Origin: Brachynemurus nebulosus
Taxonomy: Eukaryota; Arthropoda; Insecta; Neuroptera; Myrmeleontidae
Assembly (NCBI GenBank): GCA_035578155.1
Contig: JAPWDM010000005.1
Span: 16,004,877 to 16,068,876, forward strand
Direction of reading: 5' to 3'
Length of the DNA: 64,000 nt
In this document: positions 11,143-23,755 of the stretch, in pieces
How positions within the stretch are numbered: position 1 is the stretch's first letter
How the letters are laid out: each line of letters starts with the position of its first letter
Notes under the pieces: model-generated
The model's database searches: none
Told to the model about the DNA's origin: nothing
Seen by the model: the letters and a program-made list of their open reading frames with translations, nothing else
Position numbers and translations under genes: made by a program

Positions 11143-13370
11143 TAGGGTCATCTATTGGCGCTAGTATGATTTCCTAGACTTCAATATTTGAGTTATAATC
11201 TGGTAAATCGACTACACGCAGAATCGAAAGCGAAAATTGTAAAAATTGGACTTAACGCGGTTTGTAGGACACTTAGCGTTTCCACTTCATGTGTACTATT
11301 ATCATCTTTAAGAATTCAGTCAAGGATTCCTATCAGTTTGTAAATATTTCTTTTACTTCTAGAAATTCAGACAAAGCAAAATGATAGAAATGTTAGTCAT
11401 GTAAATAACTTACTTTCAATTGGCTGGTTGTTGCTTTACTAAAATTGCTTTAATAATGTTTCATTCAAAAATTTGTATCGATTTCATCTGTGACATTCCT
11501 GTATTAAATTGGATAAATTTTATTTTCTACATTTTCTATTTACCATTAGTAAATATAAAAATATATAAAAAAAACATAAATAAATAATAAAAATATTATT
11601 TTTTGATTCACAAATATTTATTTTATTTATATTTTAAATTAATTTAAAAACCAAACACGAATATGTTCGACTATCAAACGAAAAAATATCTTTCATAAGT
11701 GATATAAAAATTATTTTGTTGTTACAAAAAAAGGTTCATCATTGCATTACTGTACAGCAGAAGTATATTTCTAGTACCTACACAGTAGCTGACTTCAACT
11801 GCTACAATATAGTAGTTGTATCATCAATCATATCCTTTTCTAAAGTAGTGACAGGATAACAACTAGAATCCTTACATTATAATCCACATGACTGCTTCTA
11901 GTCCCTCCTCCGTTTAATCTTCTAAAATCAACTTTTCAAGAAAAATAAGAAAATATGCAGGAAATTTAAGCGTTAAAAATAAAAATATAGAAAAAGTCAA
12001 ATTCTAACGCAGACTGTCTGATGAGTTTATCATTTTAGATCAGCGCATCTTAAACAATTCCAAATTTTTCACGTCCCGGGTACTAGGTCAATGTTTGAGG
12101 GGAATATACATGCTGATAATGCATTTATTCGTACGAATACTTACTTACGAATACAATTTTCGCGCTTCTACAATTTCGCTTCATGAACCCTTTTGTGTCA
12201 ACTCATAGTTTAAGAAACGACCATAGTTTAGACCAAGAGATTCCTAAAGTTTTGAGTCGGTGAGCCAAATGGTAAATACCAAAATATTTGACGAAAATTT
12301 TTAAGTAGGTAAGGACACAGAGGATATAAATACATTTATTTACTTAAACTCTGTGGTTTGAGTGAACAAACTTTATGTAACAGCGGTCAACTCGTCGACA
12401 GAAGAGCGCATTTTGATTGATTTTCTAGTCCAGCGCTTCTTAAACTTTTTTCGTTCATGATCCAATTTTTCATCACGAGATATTTCTCGATTCCAGAATT
12501 TTAGTACAAGGCACAGACAACCACAGACATACATACAAATAAATACATGAATTATTTCTTCGTTGAAAAATGTCTGACTTTATTTTGCTTAACTTCTAAA
12601 TTTTCTTTCACGCCTTCTTCGTTTGGAGTCGCCACCCTTAACTTAAGAATTCTATTATTTTCTAAGAAGAAGAAAATCTGCAAAGTAAGTCACATTTTCT
12701 GAATTAACACGGCCATTTTTTCAGGAAAAATGTAAATTTCGTACGCAAATTACCCAAGCCTCACCAATGCGATTACCAATGGAACTAGATGACGTCACCA
12801 CGTATGCCTACTAAATTTTCAAAAACTGTAAATAGTTGTAATACTAATGTTAGAAACCTGATATATAATGTAGTCAATGAAGCATCAAAATTTTTATGAA
12901 ATTTTTTTTTTAAATTGTATATTTCAATGTATTATTTTCCAATTTCTTTATAAGTCCGCTTACGGGCTTGTAGGAGAATATAATTCTAAGAATTCCTGTA
13001 CCCCCACTTGTGCTTAGTAGTCGACCACCGTAACTCACACTTCCCCTACTTTTCAAGCATGTGAGTGTGTACTTATTTATAAAGTTTAAACGATACTATC
13101 AGCACATATTTTCTTTAAAAATTTTTTTAAAATCTTTTGTAGAAATTGTAAATAATATTGTTAGTCAAACAAAGTTTTTAATATAATCCGCGCAATGAAC
13201 GAACAAAACTTGTTTTGGTCAACTACACATGTATTATGTAAACACGGACCTATAAAAAAAATTATTTTAGTGAATAAAAAGATTCTGACAGGATGATTTA
13301 TGAGTTGCACTAATCGTACGCTTTACCCTAGGTCATTATCATTACATCAATAGCAATGTTCCGGTTCACA
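11143..13370. other. No clear feature
   Basis: Two phrases of CAGCGCWTCTTAAAC type (12042 and 12432) may be old hAT MITE ends, but no pairs or duplications could be fixed. Confidence 0.4.
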
Positions 13371-13376
13371 GAGCAC

Positions 13377-13494
13377 CGGTCTTATAACGAAAGACTTGAA
13401 TGGATTTTTGTCGGTCATGGGGGAGAGGGGGGGTAATGTTTACAATAGAAATATAAATCGGCGGACTTATAACGAAAGTCTACTGTATTTAAAA
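13377..13494 (-). mobile_element. Tigger/pogo-like MITE terminus
   Basis: Read on the minus strand it starts CAGTAGACTTTCGTTATAAG next to TA (13495-13496), a form typical of Tigger/pogo ends. A second copy of the CTTATAACGAAAG word at 13381-13393 lies 80 bp inside. The opposite end was not found. Confidence 0.45.
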
Positions 13495-13504
13495 TCATAA
13501 GCAT

Positions 13505-13951
13505 TGTAAGTGGGGGACTTAAGTCTCTTAGGATCCTGGGGCTTAAATTAGGCTCAAAATAAACGGCTAGACGGATATTGATCAAATTTTGCTCAAATAC
13601 TATTGAGATCCCAGAAAAAATGAACGTTAGGTTGAAATTATCCTCCCGGATCCTGGGGTCCAAAAAATGATCCAAAGTAAATTTTGAGCAATTATCTTCA
13701 AATGTATACATTAGGATTATGGAGAAAAAGGATGTGAAATTCAAATTGTGCCTCAGGATCCTAGGGTTCAAAACAATTTCCACAATAAACGGTTGGACGG
13801 ATCTTGGCCAAATTTTGTTCGAATCGTATTGTGATTGGGAAAAAGATAAATGGAAAGTAAATATTGTCCTCCACGGTCCCAAAAAGGATCAAAAATAAAC
13901 GACTACATAAATTTGAAATTTGACAAAATTTGATAAAATTTTGCTAAAATA
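13505..13951. repeat. Decayed satellite, about 110-bp units
   Basis: Units repeat the phrase GGATCCTGGG near 13531, 13648 and 13756, and more weakly at 13873, each followed by an AATAAACGG-type and a CAAATTTTGCTC-type block. The 155-codon minus-strand frame here is only the repeat read through. The array resumes at 15064 after an insertion. Confidence 0.7.
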
Positions 13952-15063
13952 CACTGAGACAAAATACGGTAATTTTTACGGAAATTTCTAGTAAAAAATT
14001 ACGGAGCTCTCTGGTAATGCAGGCATAAGTGACAGGCAAAGGAGAAAGTACGATGAGTATATTAAAAATTACCCTATGCCTCCGTAAAAATTTCGGCGCT
14101 GTACAGGAAAAATTCTACTCTTTTACCGTATTATTTATAAGGTTTTTTTTTTATTTATTAATAAATAACTGAATTTTAAATAGTTTAAAAAGATATTGAT
14201 AGAAGGGTAAGGATTAAAATAAAATTATAATTATTGAAAAAATGTTCTGTGGTTTTTTATTATTTGTGGAAAAACATTGTTGAATCACGTCCTGGTCACC
14301 AAAATTATGTTCAATTACGTTCTGGTCACCAAAATTATGTTGTGATTTTGTCGGTTTCACTACTGTGATTGATGTTAAAATAAAATAATAAAAAACCACA
14401 GAACATTTTTTCAAAATTTTGTCAATATTTGAAATGAATGTGGGAAAAACACAATGATGTATTTATTATTTGATAACAAAATAAATTGTTTATTTGAAGC
14501 TAAAATTATAATGTTTGTAATTATGAAAGTACAAAAAGCGTATGTATTAATATGAAAAAATGAATGTATGCTGTTGTGTTGTATGACCGTTGACCTGGCG
14601 GTATTATTGGACTGTTGCACTGACTGTTGTGTTCGATATCTTGTGTACAACTGAACAAGTGGTACGGTGCTCGAACAGGGTACCGATTGACGTTGGTATC
14701 ATAGCTACTACTGCTGGTTAGTTATTCAAAATGACGTTGTGTGATGATTCAAGTGATACTTGTGTGAGAGAGATGCTTGAAGACAGGTTTCAAAGAGAAA
14801 ATAGAGATAACAAATAACATTTAAACAAAAATTAAGTAAATTTTCCTGGTATCCAATTGAAATTTTACTAGTCCATCGAAATTTACAGAGCTGTATATGA
14901 AAAATTCTTAAGCTGTACAGGAAAAATTTTTAAATGAATCTTAAAAAATAATGTTTGAAAGGCATTTCTTATATATTTGCTTGATAATTTCCTACCGACT
15001 GGTCACTTGAGCCTGGTTTACCGGAGGCAGGTCCGTAATTTTTACTGTAATTTTTTCTCAGTG
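13952..15063. mobile_element. 1.1-kb TA-flanked element (Tc1/mariner type) inside the satellite
   Basis: Both ends carry CACTGAGA, continuing as an inverted repeat of about 31 bp with ACGGTAAWTTTTACGG words. TA at 13950-13951 and 15064-15065 is the target duplication. Removing the element rejoins the satellite phrase as AAATATCATTGAGAT, matching AAATACTATTGAGAT of an intact unit at 13596-13610. The interior repeats the terminal word (about 14070-14140, 14880-14935). There is no transposase. Confidence 0.8.
14235..14413. repeat. Inverted repeat with internal 31-bp direct repeat
   Basis: GAAAAAATGTTCTGTGG and its inverse, extended to 28 bp, bracket 120 bp. The middle has a tandem pair of about 31 bp sharing GGTCACCAAAATTATGTT. 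It is probably a smaller element nested in the 1.1-kb one. The minus-strand frames here (14214-14650) have no recognisable domain. Confidence 0.6.
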
Positions 15064-15200
15064 TATCATTGAGATACCGAAGAAAATAACGTAAGCTTGA
15101 ATTTATTCTTGACGATCCGTAGACCCCAAAAAGGGTTCAAAGCGGAAGTGTACCTAAAATTATCAATACGGGTATCTACGGAAAGGTCTAAGGTGTGGAA
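15064..15200. repeat. Continuation of the decayed satellite
   Basis: ATTGAGAT followed by a CCGAAGAAAATAACG and a GACGATCCGTAGACCCC phrase matches the unit order seen at 13600-13660. Confidence 0.6.
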
Positions 15201-15343
15201 ATTAGATTCACCATTGAATGTAGCTACTTCAAAATCGTTTTGAATGTGGTACGAAGCGCCATAAATAACTAATTTTTTATGGATTTTTTTTAAAAAGTTT
15301 TTTTGATACAAATACATTTAATTAAAATTTTGTCCAAATTATT

Positions 15344-15550
15344 TTAATTTCCAATGAAACCTATAGGGTCGTCTTTGTTTTCTTCTATTGATGGATGATT
15401 GTCACAATCTTTGCCACTGCAGACAATACATGTAGCTGAGCAGTGTAAACCGCTCTTCCTACAGCCACATACAGCACCATATCCAGTTCTGTAACAACAG
15501 AAAATAATTTTCATAAGATTGTTTGGTGCTGGTGGCTCAATCATTTTCAT
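15344..15550 (-). pseudogene. CXC (tesmin/TSO1-like) cysteine-rich domain fragment
   Basis: A 68-codon minus-strand frame starting at an ATG at 15548. It begins [14 protein letters not shown] and carries [11 protein letters not shown] followed by two further Cys pairs and an acidic tail. This is the spacing of CXC-type zinc-binding domains. Many similar C-terminal exons (a PAP-like lead, CGCRK.GL.CS, acidic tail) occur as multicopy sequence in insect genomes, which makes a transposon-related origin likely. Residues CCYRTGYG occupy the place where one expects a first C.C...C cluster, so it has probably decayed. An (AT)n tract sits 20 bp upstream, so no longer protein is attached. Confidence 0.6.
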
Positions 15551-15563
15551 TGTAATGAGAAAT

Positions 15564-16282
<719 letters not shown>

Positions 16283-16404
16283 GCACCAAAAAAAAATTTT
16301 TTTTAGTTACTTTAACTAAAAACAAAAATATTTAATTCCGTATTTTACCAAAGAAAAAAAATTTGTAATTTTTTGGTTGTGATAACTAAAAATTTTTTTC
16401 AGTG
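16283..16404. mobile_element. Very short TA-flanked MITE
   Basis: The left GCACCAAAAAAAAATTTTTT and the inverted right CACTGAAAAAAATTTTTAG ends, with TAGTTA words next to both, are flanked by TA on each side. Only about 122 bp. Confidence 0.4.
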
Positions 16405-16864
16405 TAGTATATGTATGTAGTAAGATATTACTTTGCAATTTCTTCAATCTATTTCTTCAATCTTTCGACTTTCTAATATTGTCGATATCAATAAACTCAC
16501 GTGCTCAAATAAAGCATATACCTACATAATTTCAACAAAGACAAATGAAAATCTTGTCTTCCTTTTGTTTAGATCTCAAACTGTACGCTCTGTTTCCATC
16601 ATACACGAATTTATTACAATCTTATGTTTTTCATATTATATTTATTCCCCATAGAGTTGATTTAATTCTCTCTACTCATGTCCTCTATACCATTTATTCT
16701 CCTCTCCATACTACTTCATTCTGTTGTTAAATTATTTTTATACTAGAACACAAAAAGTATATTTCGAAAGTTTTCGAGAAAATTAAGATAAAATATATTT
16801 TGACATTGTTAATTAAATTAAAAACATAGACATTAAAATAACGGTAGCAGCAAACTCGACAAAT

Positions 16865-16885
16865 GTATGTATGTATGTATGTATG
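16865..16885. repeat. (ATGT)n microsatellite
   Basis: Five tandem copies of ATGT. Confidence 0.85.
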
Positions 16886-17157
16886 AAATCGACAAAAACA
16901 TATAGACAAACAAAAAACCAACCAAATATATTATCTATGTAATAAATTATGTCGCTCTGTGGTATCAACAATACATCACTGCATCAGTTTATATTGTGTT
17001 TTTATGTATGATTAGTTGTAAGCATCACTTCGACAACGAAAACCGAAATTGTGTAACTAAATCTTTTAAAATTTAGAGATGGTTTTGTCATAATCATAAA
17101 AACAGAATCTTTCTTGAAATTTAAAAATTTTTTTTTCATTTTTAATGAAATAATACA

Positions 17158-17235
17158 TATAGGAACTAGAAATTCCATAATACCATAGGATCCAGAAGTT
17201 CCATAATACCATAATCCAGAAATGCCATAGGAATC
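17158..17235. repeat. 26-bp minisatellite, three units
   Basis: ATAGGAWCYAGAARTTCCAT followed by AATACC, repeated about three times with decay. Confidence 0.6.
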
Positions 17236-17446
17236 CAATCAGAATGAAAACTTACAAAAAATTACTAAAATTCTGCCGACAAGATTATCGAAACTTTCTA
17301 GACCACAGTTGACAAATGCTAAAATTGACTTTGATGACATCACCAAGTTCATCTGATAAATTTTAAACTACAAAATTTTAATTTAAAACATTCAAAAGTA
17401 ACCTTTACAACTCATTTTTATTTTTTTTTATTTTAAATCATGTTAC

Positions 17447-18202
17447 CAGAGTTGTGCGTGTAATTTACTTCGGGTAAAAAACACAGTTTTTTACATGTAA
17501 AAAACTGTGTAATTTACACATACTTGTTTTGATAAAAAAAAAAAAACTGTAAAAAATGAAAAAAAATGTAAAAAACTAATTTTTTTAAATTTAATAGATA
17601 TGTAAGCGTTACTGATGGTATTCCATATTTGTTACTGAAGTATTTGCTATATTTGTAAAGTAAAACTTAATAATTAAGTAATTTGAAAATTAAAAATATA
17701 AATGGTGACAAACTGGGAAAAGAAAGGTTAGCTTTGATAGAATAGTTTATTTAAGAATTCAATATTAAAAAGATTTTATTTATTCAGTTAAATTTTATTA
17801 AAGGTATCAATCGTCTTCATCATCATTATCATCACTGATTTTATTGTTATTATAATTTAAAGAAAGATAAATATGAAGCAGTTTTTTTGATCTGTCAAAA
17901 CTCAGTTTGTTAATTTGGAAATTTAAAGCTTTGTAGTCAGTTGTGGATGGCCCTCCACCAGCAGAAAATCATTTTTGTGTCGACATTTTGTTCACACGTT
18001 TTTCATGTGAACTTATAAACAAGTACCTAATAACCGTCAAAATAAATTGTTTCTCAGTGAAATGACAAATGATTTAAGTATTTTACATTTTTTACAATTT
18101 TCTACAATTTTTTACGGTTTTTTACAGGTTTTTACGTATTTTTACAATTTTTTACATAAAAATGTAAAAAACTGGTTCTTTACATCACATGGCACAACTC
18201 TG
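17447..18202. mobile_element. Second non-autonomous hAT element
   Basis: Perfect terminal inverted repeats CAGAGTTGTGC. The flanking octamers CATGTTAC (17439-17446) and CATGTCAC (18203-18210) differ by one base, consistent with an aged 8-bp duplication. Dozens of TTTTTTACA/TGTAAAAA words crowd both ends (17475-17580, 18080-18185). The middle holds a minus-strand coding remnant. Confidence 0.8.
17807..17968 (-). pseudogene. hAT transposase C-terminal tail remnant
   Basis: A minus-strand frame of 53 codons ending in TGA (17807-17809). It begins directly after a stop and carries SAGGGPSTTDYKALNFQ, then an SKKLLHIYLSL block, and closes in an Asp/Glu-rich tail. Its place inside an element with hAT termini and its acidic ending suggest the last codons of the parent transposase. 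No catalytic residue is present. The assignment rests mostly on context. Confidence 0.55.
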
Positions 18203-18210
18203 CATGTCAC

Positions 18211-19017
18211 CCCGAAAGGGAATCATCAATATTTCAATGAACAAGAATCATAACAATTTTTTCCGTTTTTGGGATTAAACAATTTATTACTGATTTCATC
18301 AAGATGAATTTACAAATATATCATAAATTCAATCACAGCTGAGAAAAACATAAATAAATTCAAACAAAAAAGCTTTAAATCGCACATGAACTGTCTGTTA
18401 CAACATGTATGCATACAGAGAGGGTGATTCTTGATAATTTAATGTTTTAATTTATGCACTAACTGTTATCACTTGTTTGATTTTTGATGTTATTTGGACC
18501 ATCAATTAATTAAGTACAAATCGAGTTGTGACAGTCAAATTTTACATCAGCCGAGCGTCAAATGTTCGAAAGCGTTTGTACTTTTATATATTTATTCATG
18601 GCTTCCTACACTAAACCTTTTACCTACCACTATGAGAGACTTATCGTGGTCTCCAAGTTATAGAAAACATCTCAATTGAACCACTTTCGGATAAAATCAA
18701 CCAAATTTCTGACACTTGCAGTATCGACCACGAATAAGAAACGAAAACCGCAAGAAATTGCACAAATGAATACAATTGTTCCCGTTACTGTCGTAATGTT
18801 GTTTGGTTGCCGGGCGCTATATTTTTCACTTCCCCGTATCCCTTGTACCCCGCTATTAGACACTCATGTTTGTCATCCATAGTGGAAATCACTAGTACCA
18901 CTTCTAAGCAACTAACTAAGTATGTAAGCATATAAAAGTTAAATTAAGTAAATTGTACAATTTACAAGAAAACTCTTACTATACTATTGTGTAGTCTTGT
19001 AGTGTGCTTATATGTTG
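18211..19017. other. No clear feature
   Basis: Overlapping short frames on both strands at 18672-18882 have no recognisable motif. Confidence 0.4.
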
Positions 19018-19548
19018 GCGCCGGATTGTAGAATCAGCCAGATTATAGAATGCCTAGCCGTTTTAAAATACGTCGCTGTTTTTTAAAACGGCTAAAAACT
19101 TTCAGCCGGTTTATAAAGCGGCTTAGTCAAATTATAATAATGTTCTGTATTCTACAAGCCGACTCGCTACAACCATAGGAAACTTATAACTATTGATAGA
19201 AATAAATAGACAAGGAAGCACCTCTGAAATCTCATTTTCAGACAAAGGATAATAATTTATAACTGGAGTTCATTATTAAATTAACCTTTACCCGGAAACA
19301 AGGATTACAATTATATTTTCAAAATTTGCATCATTAAAGTACCAAATTCGCGATTTCTCTGTCCCAACCTCGTATCTGAAGACTTCCAATTTTTGGACAC
19401 ACAAAAAAAAAACGTATTTAAATCTGTAATTTCAACACTATGAACTTAAGATTTATGCCAATTACGTCCTTTAATGTTAGCTACCTATATACCCAATCTC
19501 GTCTATCAAAAACTATATGTTTTAGAACACACAAAAACATATTAAATA

Positions 19549-19595
<47 letters not shown>

Positions 19596-21032
19596 ATATT
19601 TATATATATATACAACAAACAAAAACAATTTTATTTAAAATAAAATCCAAAAAATTTAAAAATGACTAGTCTTAACATTTTAGAATCCACATCAAAACTT
19701 GATCCAATTAATAAACTAAAATAGAAACTAAAATTCAGAAAATTTTTCGCACTTTAAACACGAGAAAATGAATGATAAAATACAGAAATTGTCAAATTTT
19801 GTATAACACTTATATCAATCAGAGAAAATTAGAACCACAATTTCGGGAAAACAACTGACCGTCCATTTTCTGCTGCTATGGCGTTTAGTAGCTACTACAA
19901 GTGGTAACAACCAGCGAAAATTTGAACGGGATCCTATGCTCAGTTTTCCGGCAATTACCGGCCAAAAAATTTTTTTGAAGGTAAATGCCATTATAAACAA
20001 TATAAAACATTTTTCGAAGTAAAATTTCGGGAAAACGACTGACCGTCCATTTTCCGCTGCTATGGCGTTTAGTAGCTTCAAATTTTTGCTGGTAGTCACC
20101 ACATATAGTAGCTACTAAACACCATAGCAGCGGAAGATGGACGGTCAGTCGTTTTCCCGAAATTTTACTTCAAAAAATGTTTTATATTGTTTATAATGGC
20201 ATGTAACTTCAAAACCATTCATTTTCCTGTAAATTGCCAAAAAACTGAGCATAGGATCCCGTTTAAATTTTCGCTGGTTATTGCCACTTGTAGTAGCTAC
20301 TAAACGCCATCGCAGCAGAAAATGGACGGTCAGTCGTTTTCCCGAAATTGTGGTTCTAATTCTCTCTGATTGATATATGTGTTATACAAAATTTGACAAT
20401 TTCTGTATTTTATCATTCATTTTCTCGTGTTTAAAGTGCGAAAAGTTTTCTGAATTTTAGTTTCTATTTTAGTTTATTATTTGATGAAGTTTTGATGTTG
20501 ATTCTAAAATGTTAAGACTAGTCATTTTTAAATTTTTTGGATTTTATTTTAAATAATATTGTTTTTATATGATTTTACTTTAAAAGTCATTCAGCGTGTT
20601 ATGAGTACATACATAGGAGACGTGTTGTTGGTTGTGCAGTCAGTCGATATGTGCTAATTGTTCTCCTATTCAAATATCGTTTTATTATACTCATATACTA
20701 TTTTATACGCATGGTTTTGACGCTGCGATTTTTTTTTTGCTAGTTTTTTTTTTTGCTAAATACACCATGGTTATATATATACACTAGTTAATATGCTTTG
20801 TGTGTCCTAAAACATGTAGTTTTTGATATACGAGGTTGGGACAGAGAAGTCGCGATATATCTTTTTCAGACTAGTTAATCTTACAACACGACGAAATATG
20901 ATAGTCGTACTGATAATCCCGATGTATTTACAATACGACTGGATCACACATTTAGTCGTTTCATGAAACAGTGACGTTTCATAAAACGGCTAAACATTTT
21001 GTAATCTGACTGATAATACCATTTAGCCACGA
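19018..21032. mobile_element. 2-kb foldback element
   Basis: Nested inverted blocks pair across a centre near 20090. Outer arms (19018-19160 with 20880-21032) share TTAGCCGTTTTA-type words. Next, TCTCTGTCCCAACCTCGTAT (19356-19375) pairs with 20830-20850. The inner arms (19634-20070 with 20108-20545) pair almost fully. A 45-bp subunit with GACCGTCCATTTTC and GGCGTTTAGTAGCT occurs four times, twice per arm, in opposite orientation. No coding region was seen. The loop is about 37 bp. Confidence 0.75.
19553..19592. repeat. (AT)n microsatellite in the left foldback arm
   Basis: Pure AT alternation with no counterpart in the right arm, so it expanded after the arms formed. Confidence 0.9.
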
Positions 21033-22121
21033 CACATACATAAATGGGTTTTTATATTGTGTAACAGAAAGTACAGTTACACTTTATAAGTAATGAAGTA
21101 AGCGGATATAAAATAAAGCGAGTTAAGCAATTTTGTGTTTTTGAATAATAATAAAATTGGCTTCGTTCTATTATTATTTGTTTATTTATTTAGTTAAGCA
21201 CCGGCGTCTACCTACTTTTGCCTTACAACTGTTTGGTTTTTATATTGTGTCGTTTAGTGAGAAAAGTTTATTAAATGTATATATTATTCATATTAATTAT
21301 TTCAAATTATTATACATAAATTTTGTTGTAAAATAAGTCTTTAGATGGAAACTAATTTGGATTTAGATATGATTTATAAATGAAGTAGAAAATTGTAATA
21401 TCAAAAACAAATTGATACTAACGGAAAAAAAGTTATTAGTGCCTTGAATATCATTATGGGATCAAAATATATAGGTACTAAGACTTCAGTAATACAATTC
21501 ATTATAATTTATGGTAGTAAGGGTTAAACGATTAAAATACGTTATTTACGTGATCCAAAAGAAACATTTAATTTAGTCCAGTCACGTCAATCATATTATG
21601 GCAAATAAATTACTTCCATTGAAAGATTCTAACTAGAATCCAGCCGAACATCGAAAACGAATGATAAAATTGGAAAGCAAGGAAGTAGGGGCGAATCGGT
21701 GGCATTCCTACACTGTGTACCTTCCTCTTTTATTTTGTCACGGATCCTGACTATTCTTTACTAAATCATGGGATGGAATCATAGCAGGACCTAATTTCGG
21801 CCGGAAACCGAACGTCATTCTGGCACCTCTTAGGGATTTTTAGGCTTTGTCGGCAAGTTTAAAGGATTTTTTTTTTTTTTTTTGATTAATGAGAGAACAC
21901 AGGCCTACGGTAAGTCCAGACCTACGTTTTTTATTTTTTTGTCGTCACTTCATTTTTTGGGAAGGTTTTTCGGAAAAGACATTCAGGCACCTAAAATTTT
22001 TTCGGATTTTTTCTATGATAACGTAGCAAGTGGTAGGTATTCTCGGCGATTTCCATTTGGTTTGGGGGTCAACCATTCTTCTATAATGCACATTTGATGT
22101 TTTCAATTACACGAAACTATT
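21033..22121. other. Mostly featureless; GC-richer block at 21620-22080
   Basis: The 21620-22080 block is visibly less AT-rich and is cut by a 17-T run at 21869-21885. A minus-strand reading would give a poly(A)-ended retroposon lying 21886-22080. No open frame or family could be assigned. Confidence 0.35.
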
Positions 22122-22122
22122 T

Positions 22123-22203
22123 AATTTGGAGTGCTTTAGGAGTTTTCTCACCATAAATGGATGAATGAATTTATGGTGAGAAAACTCCTAAGGCACTCCA
22201 AAT
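22123..22203. repeat. Near-perfect 34-bp hairpin
   Basis: Arms sharing GAGTTTTCTCACCATAAA and its inverse, with one mismatch, around a 12-base loop. It could be a tiny MITE or a structured RNA. Confidence 0.75.
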
Positions 22204-23520
22204 TATTTATAAAAAACTCACCAAAAACCATACTAATTATTCAAAACTATTTAAAAAATTATATATTTTTGTAAAATGGGAGTATTTTGAAAAGAATTTA
22301 AGTTTTCTCGTAAAAAGAATAGGATTTAGTTTATTTACAAAAACTCTAATTTCTGACCAGTCATAAAAATTCTATGTTCTACGCTAATTTTTTTTTTAAA
22401 AATTGCTATATAAATTCCAAGTTCATCAAATTAAAAGTGCTTGAGTTATAATTTCGCTATGTCCAAAAAATGTAGTTTCGATATAATTGCGTTTGGGACG
22501 TCGTTATATGTTTTTACCCTTGTAAAAATATTTTTTTTATATTATTTTGTTTATTATTCTCAAAGAAAGAAGTAATTTTTTTGTTAACGCCTTACGAAAT
22601 CGATCACATATTTCAGCATATTTCATGGAAATTGGCCCAGTTTCGATCATAGTAAATCTATGCAACAAAATTTCCTTTTATTTACACCACATTGTACATC
22701 GTATTACCACCATTCGAGATTACCAAGTTTTTATTTTTGTTTTTGTTTTAGAGAATTTTCACGTCACCGAACGAACGATAGCGCTGACACTGATAATAAT
22801 GTAAATTTTAAGTACAATACATATTTTATGAAAATATGGAAAATAAATGACAAAAACCTTTTCACCACTTCCACTCCTGTTCATTCTCCACCATGCAACC
22901 ATCCAAGTTATAATCCAAAAAAACTATATACGTACATACAGTACTCTTACTGACTGTTTTACTGTGTCACACGAGTGGTGACGCTTATGTGACGCGCGCG
23001 GTGAAACACTTAAACTTTTCCTAAGTAGACAATGCAACATGAAAATACTTTTCGAAAACATATTCACTGTGTACTTCTCTTTAGTACTTTGTGACGTCGT
23101 TAGGAATATATGCGAGACGAAGAACGGCCGAAGATGTTACTATTTTCATCATTGTGGCCTCAGTGTCGTATATATACGCATACATAAGTATGTTCTTGTG
23201 AATTTCGTTGCTTACTTATTGTTTCGTATGCTTCGGTTAAGTAATATAGAGCAAAACTACAAGAGGTACAGTAATTGTAAAAAGTATTAGGGTAGTTCAG
23301 ATTTAAAATTGCGGATTTTTCCAATGAAAATGATGAAATTTGTAAAGTTAATATTAGGAGGTATAAGAAACGTTTAATTTCACAATCAGCCAACACTCAA
23401 ATCCTTCATTTATAAGACAATCTTTGAAGATATTGATGTGTGATTACTTTTAGCAGTCACGGTATTTATTATCTTTTTTGTTTTATTATATGTATCGGAT
23501 AAGTTTTTTAAGAGTTTTCA
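22204..23520. other. No clear feature
   Basis: Short frames only. Confidence 0.4.
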
Positions 23521-23523
23521 TTT

Positions 23524-23755
23524 TTATTAAGGCCAAACGGTTGACTCAATGTAAAAATAAAAGTTACAGAAACCGGTTGAAGCAACCGATTGCAGTAGTC
23601 AGAAATTTTATAACACATAATTTTCGGGCTACAATGCAAACTTATACTTTTTTAAATGGGACTATCTATATCAATTTGTCGATAAAACTGATCTAACGCA
23701 TCAATCGACAACGAAATTAAAGCAGAAATTTACCTACTGCTTATCTTTCAAATTT
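23524..23755. repeat. Family E fragment (related to the MITE at 47068-47437)
   Basis: It shares several blocks in order with 47103-47320: CAACCGATTGC, AAATGGGACTAT, TCGATAAAACTGATCTAA. The ends are lost. Confidence 0.65.

Noticed and set aside
13415..13882. 155-codon minus-strand open frame
   Set aside because: It is satellite sequence read through; the protein repeats with the DNA unit.
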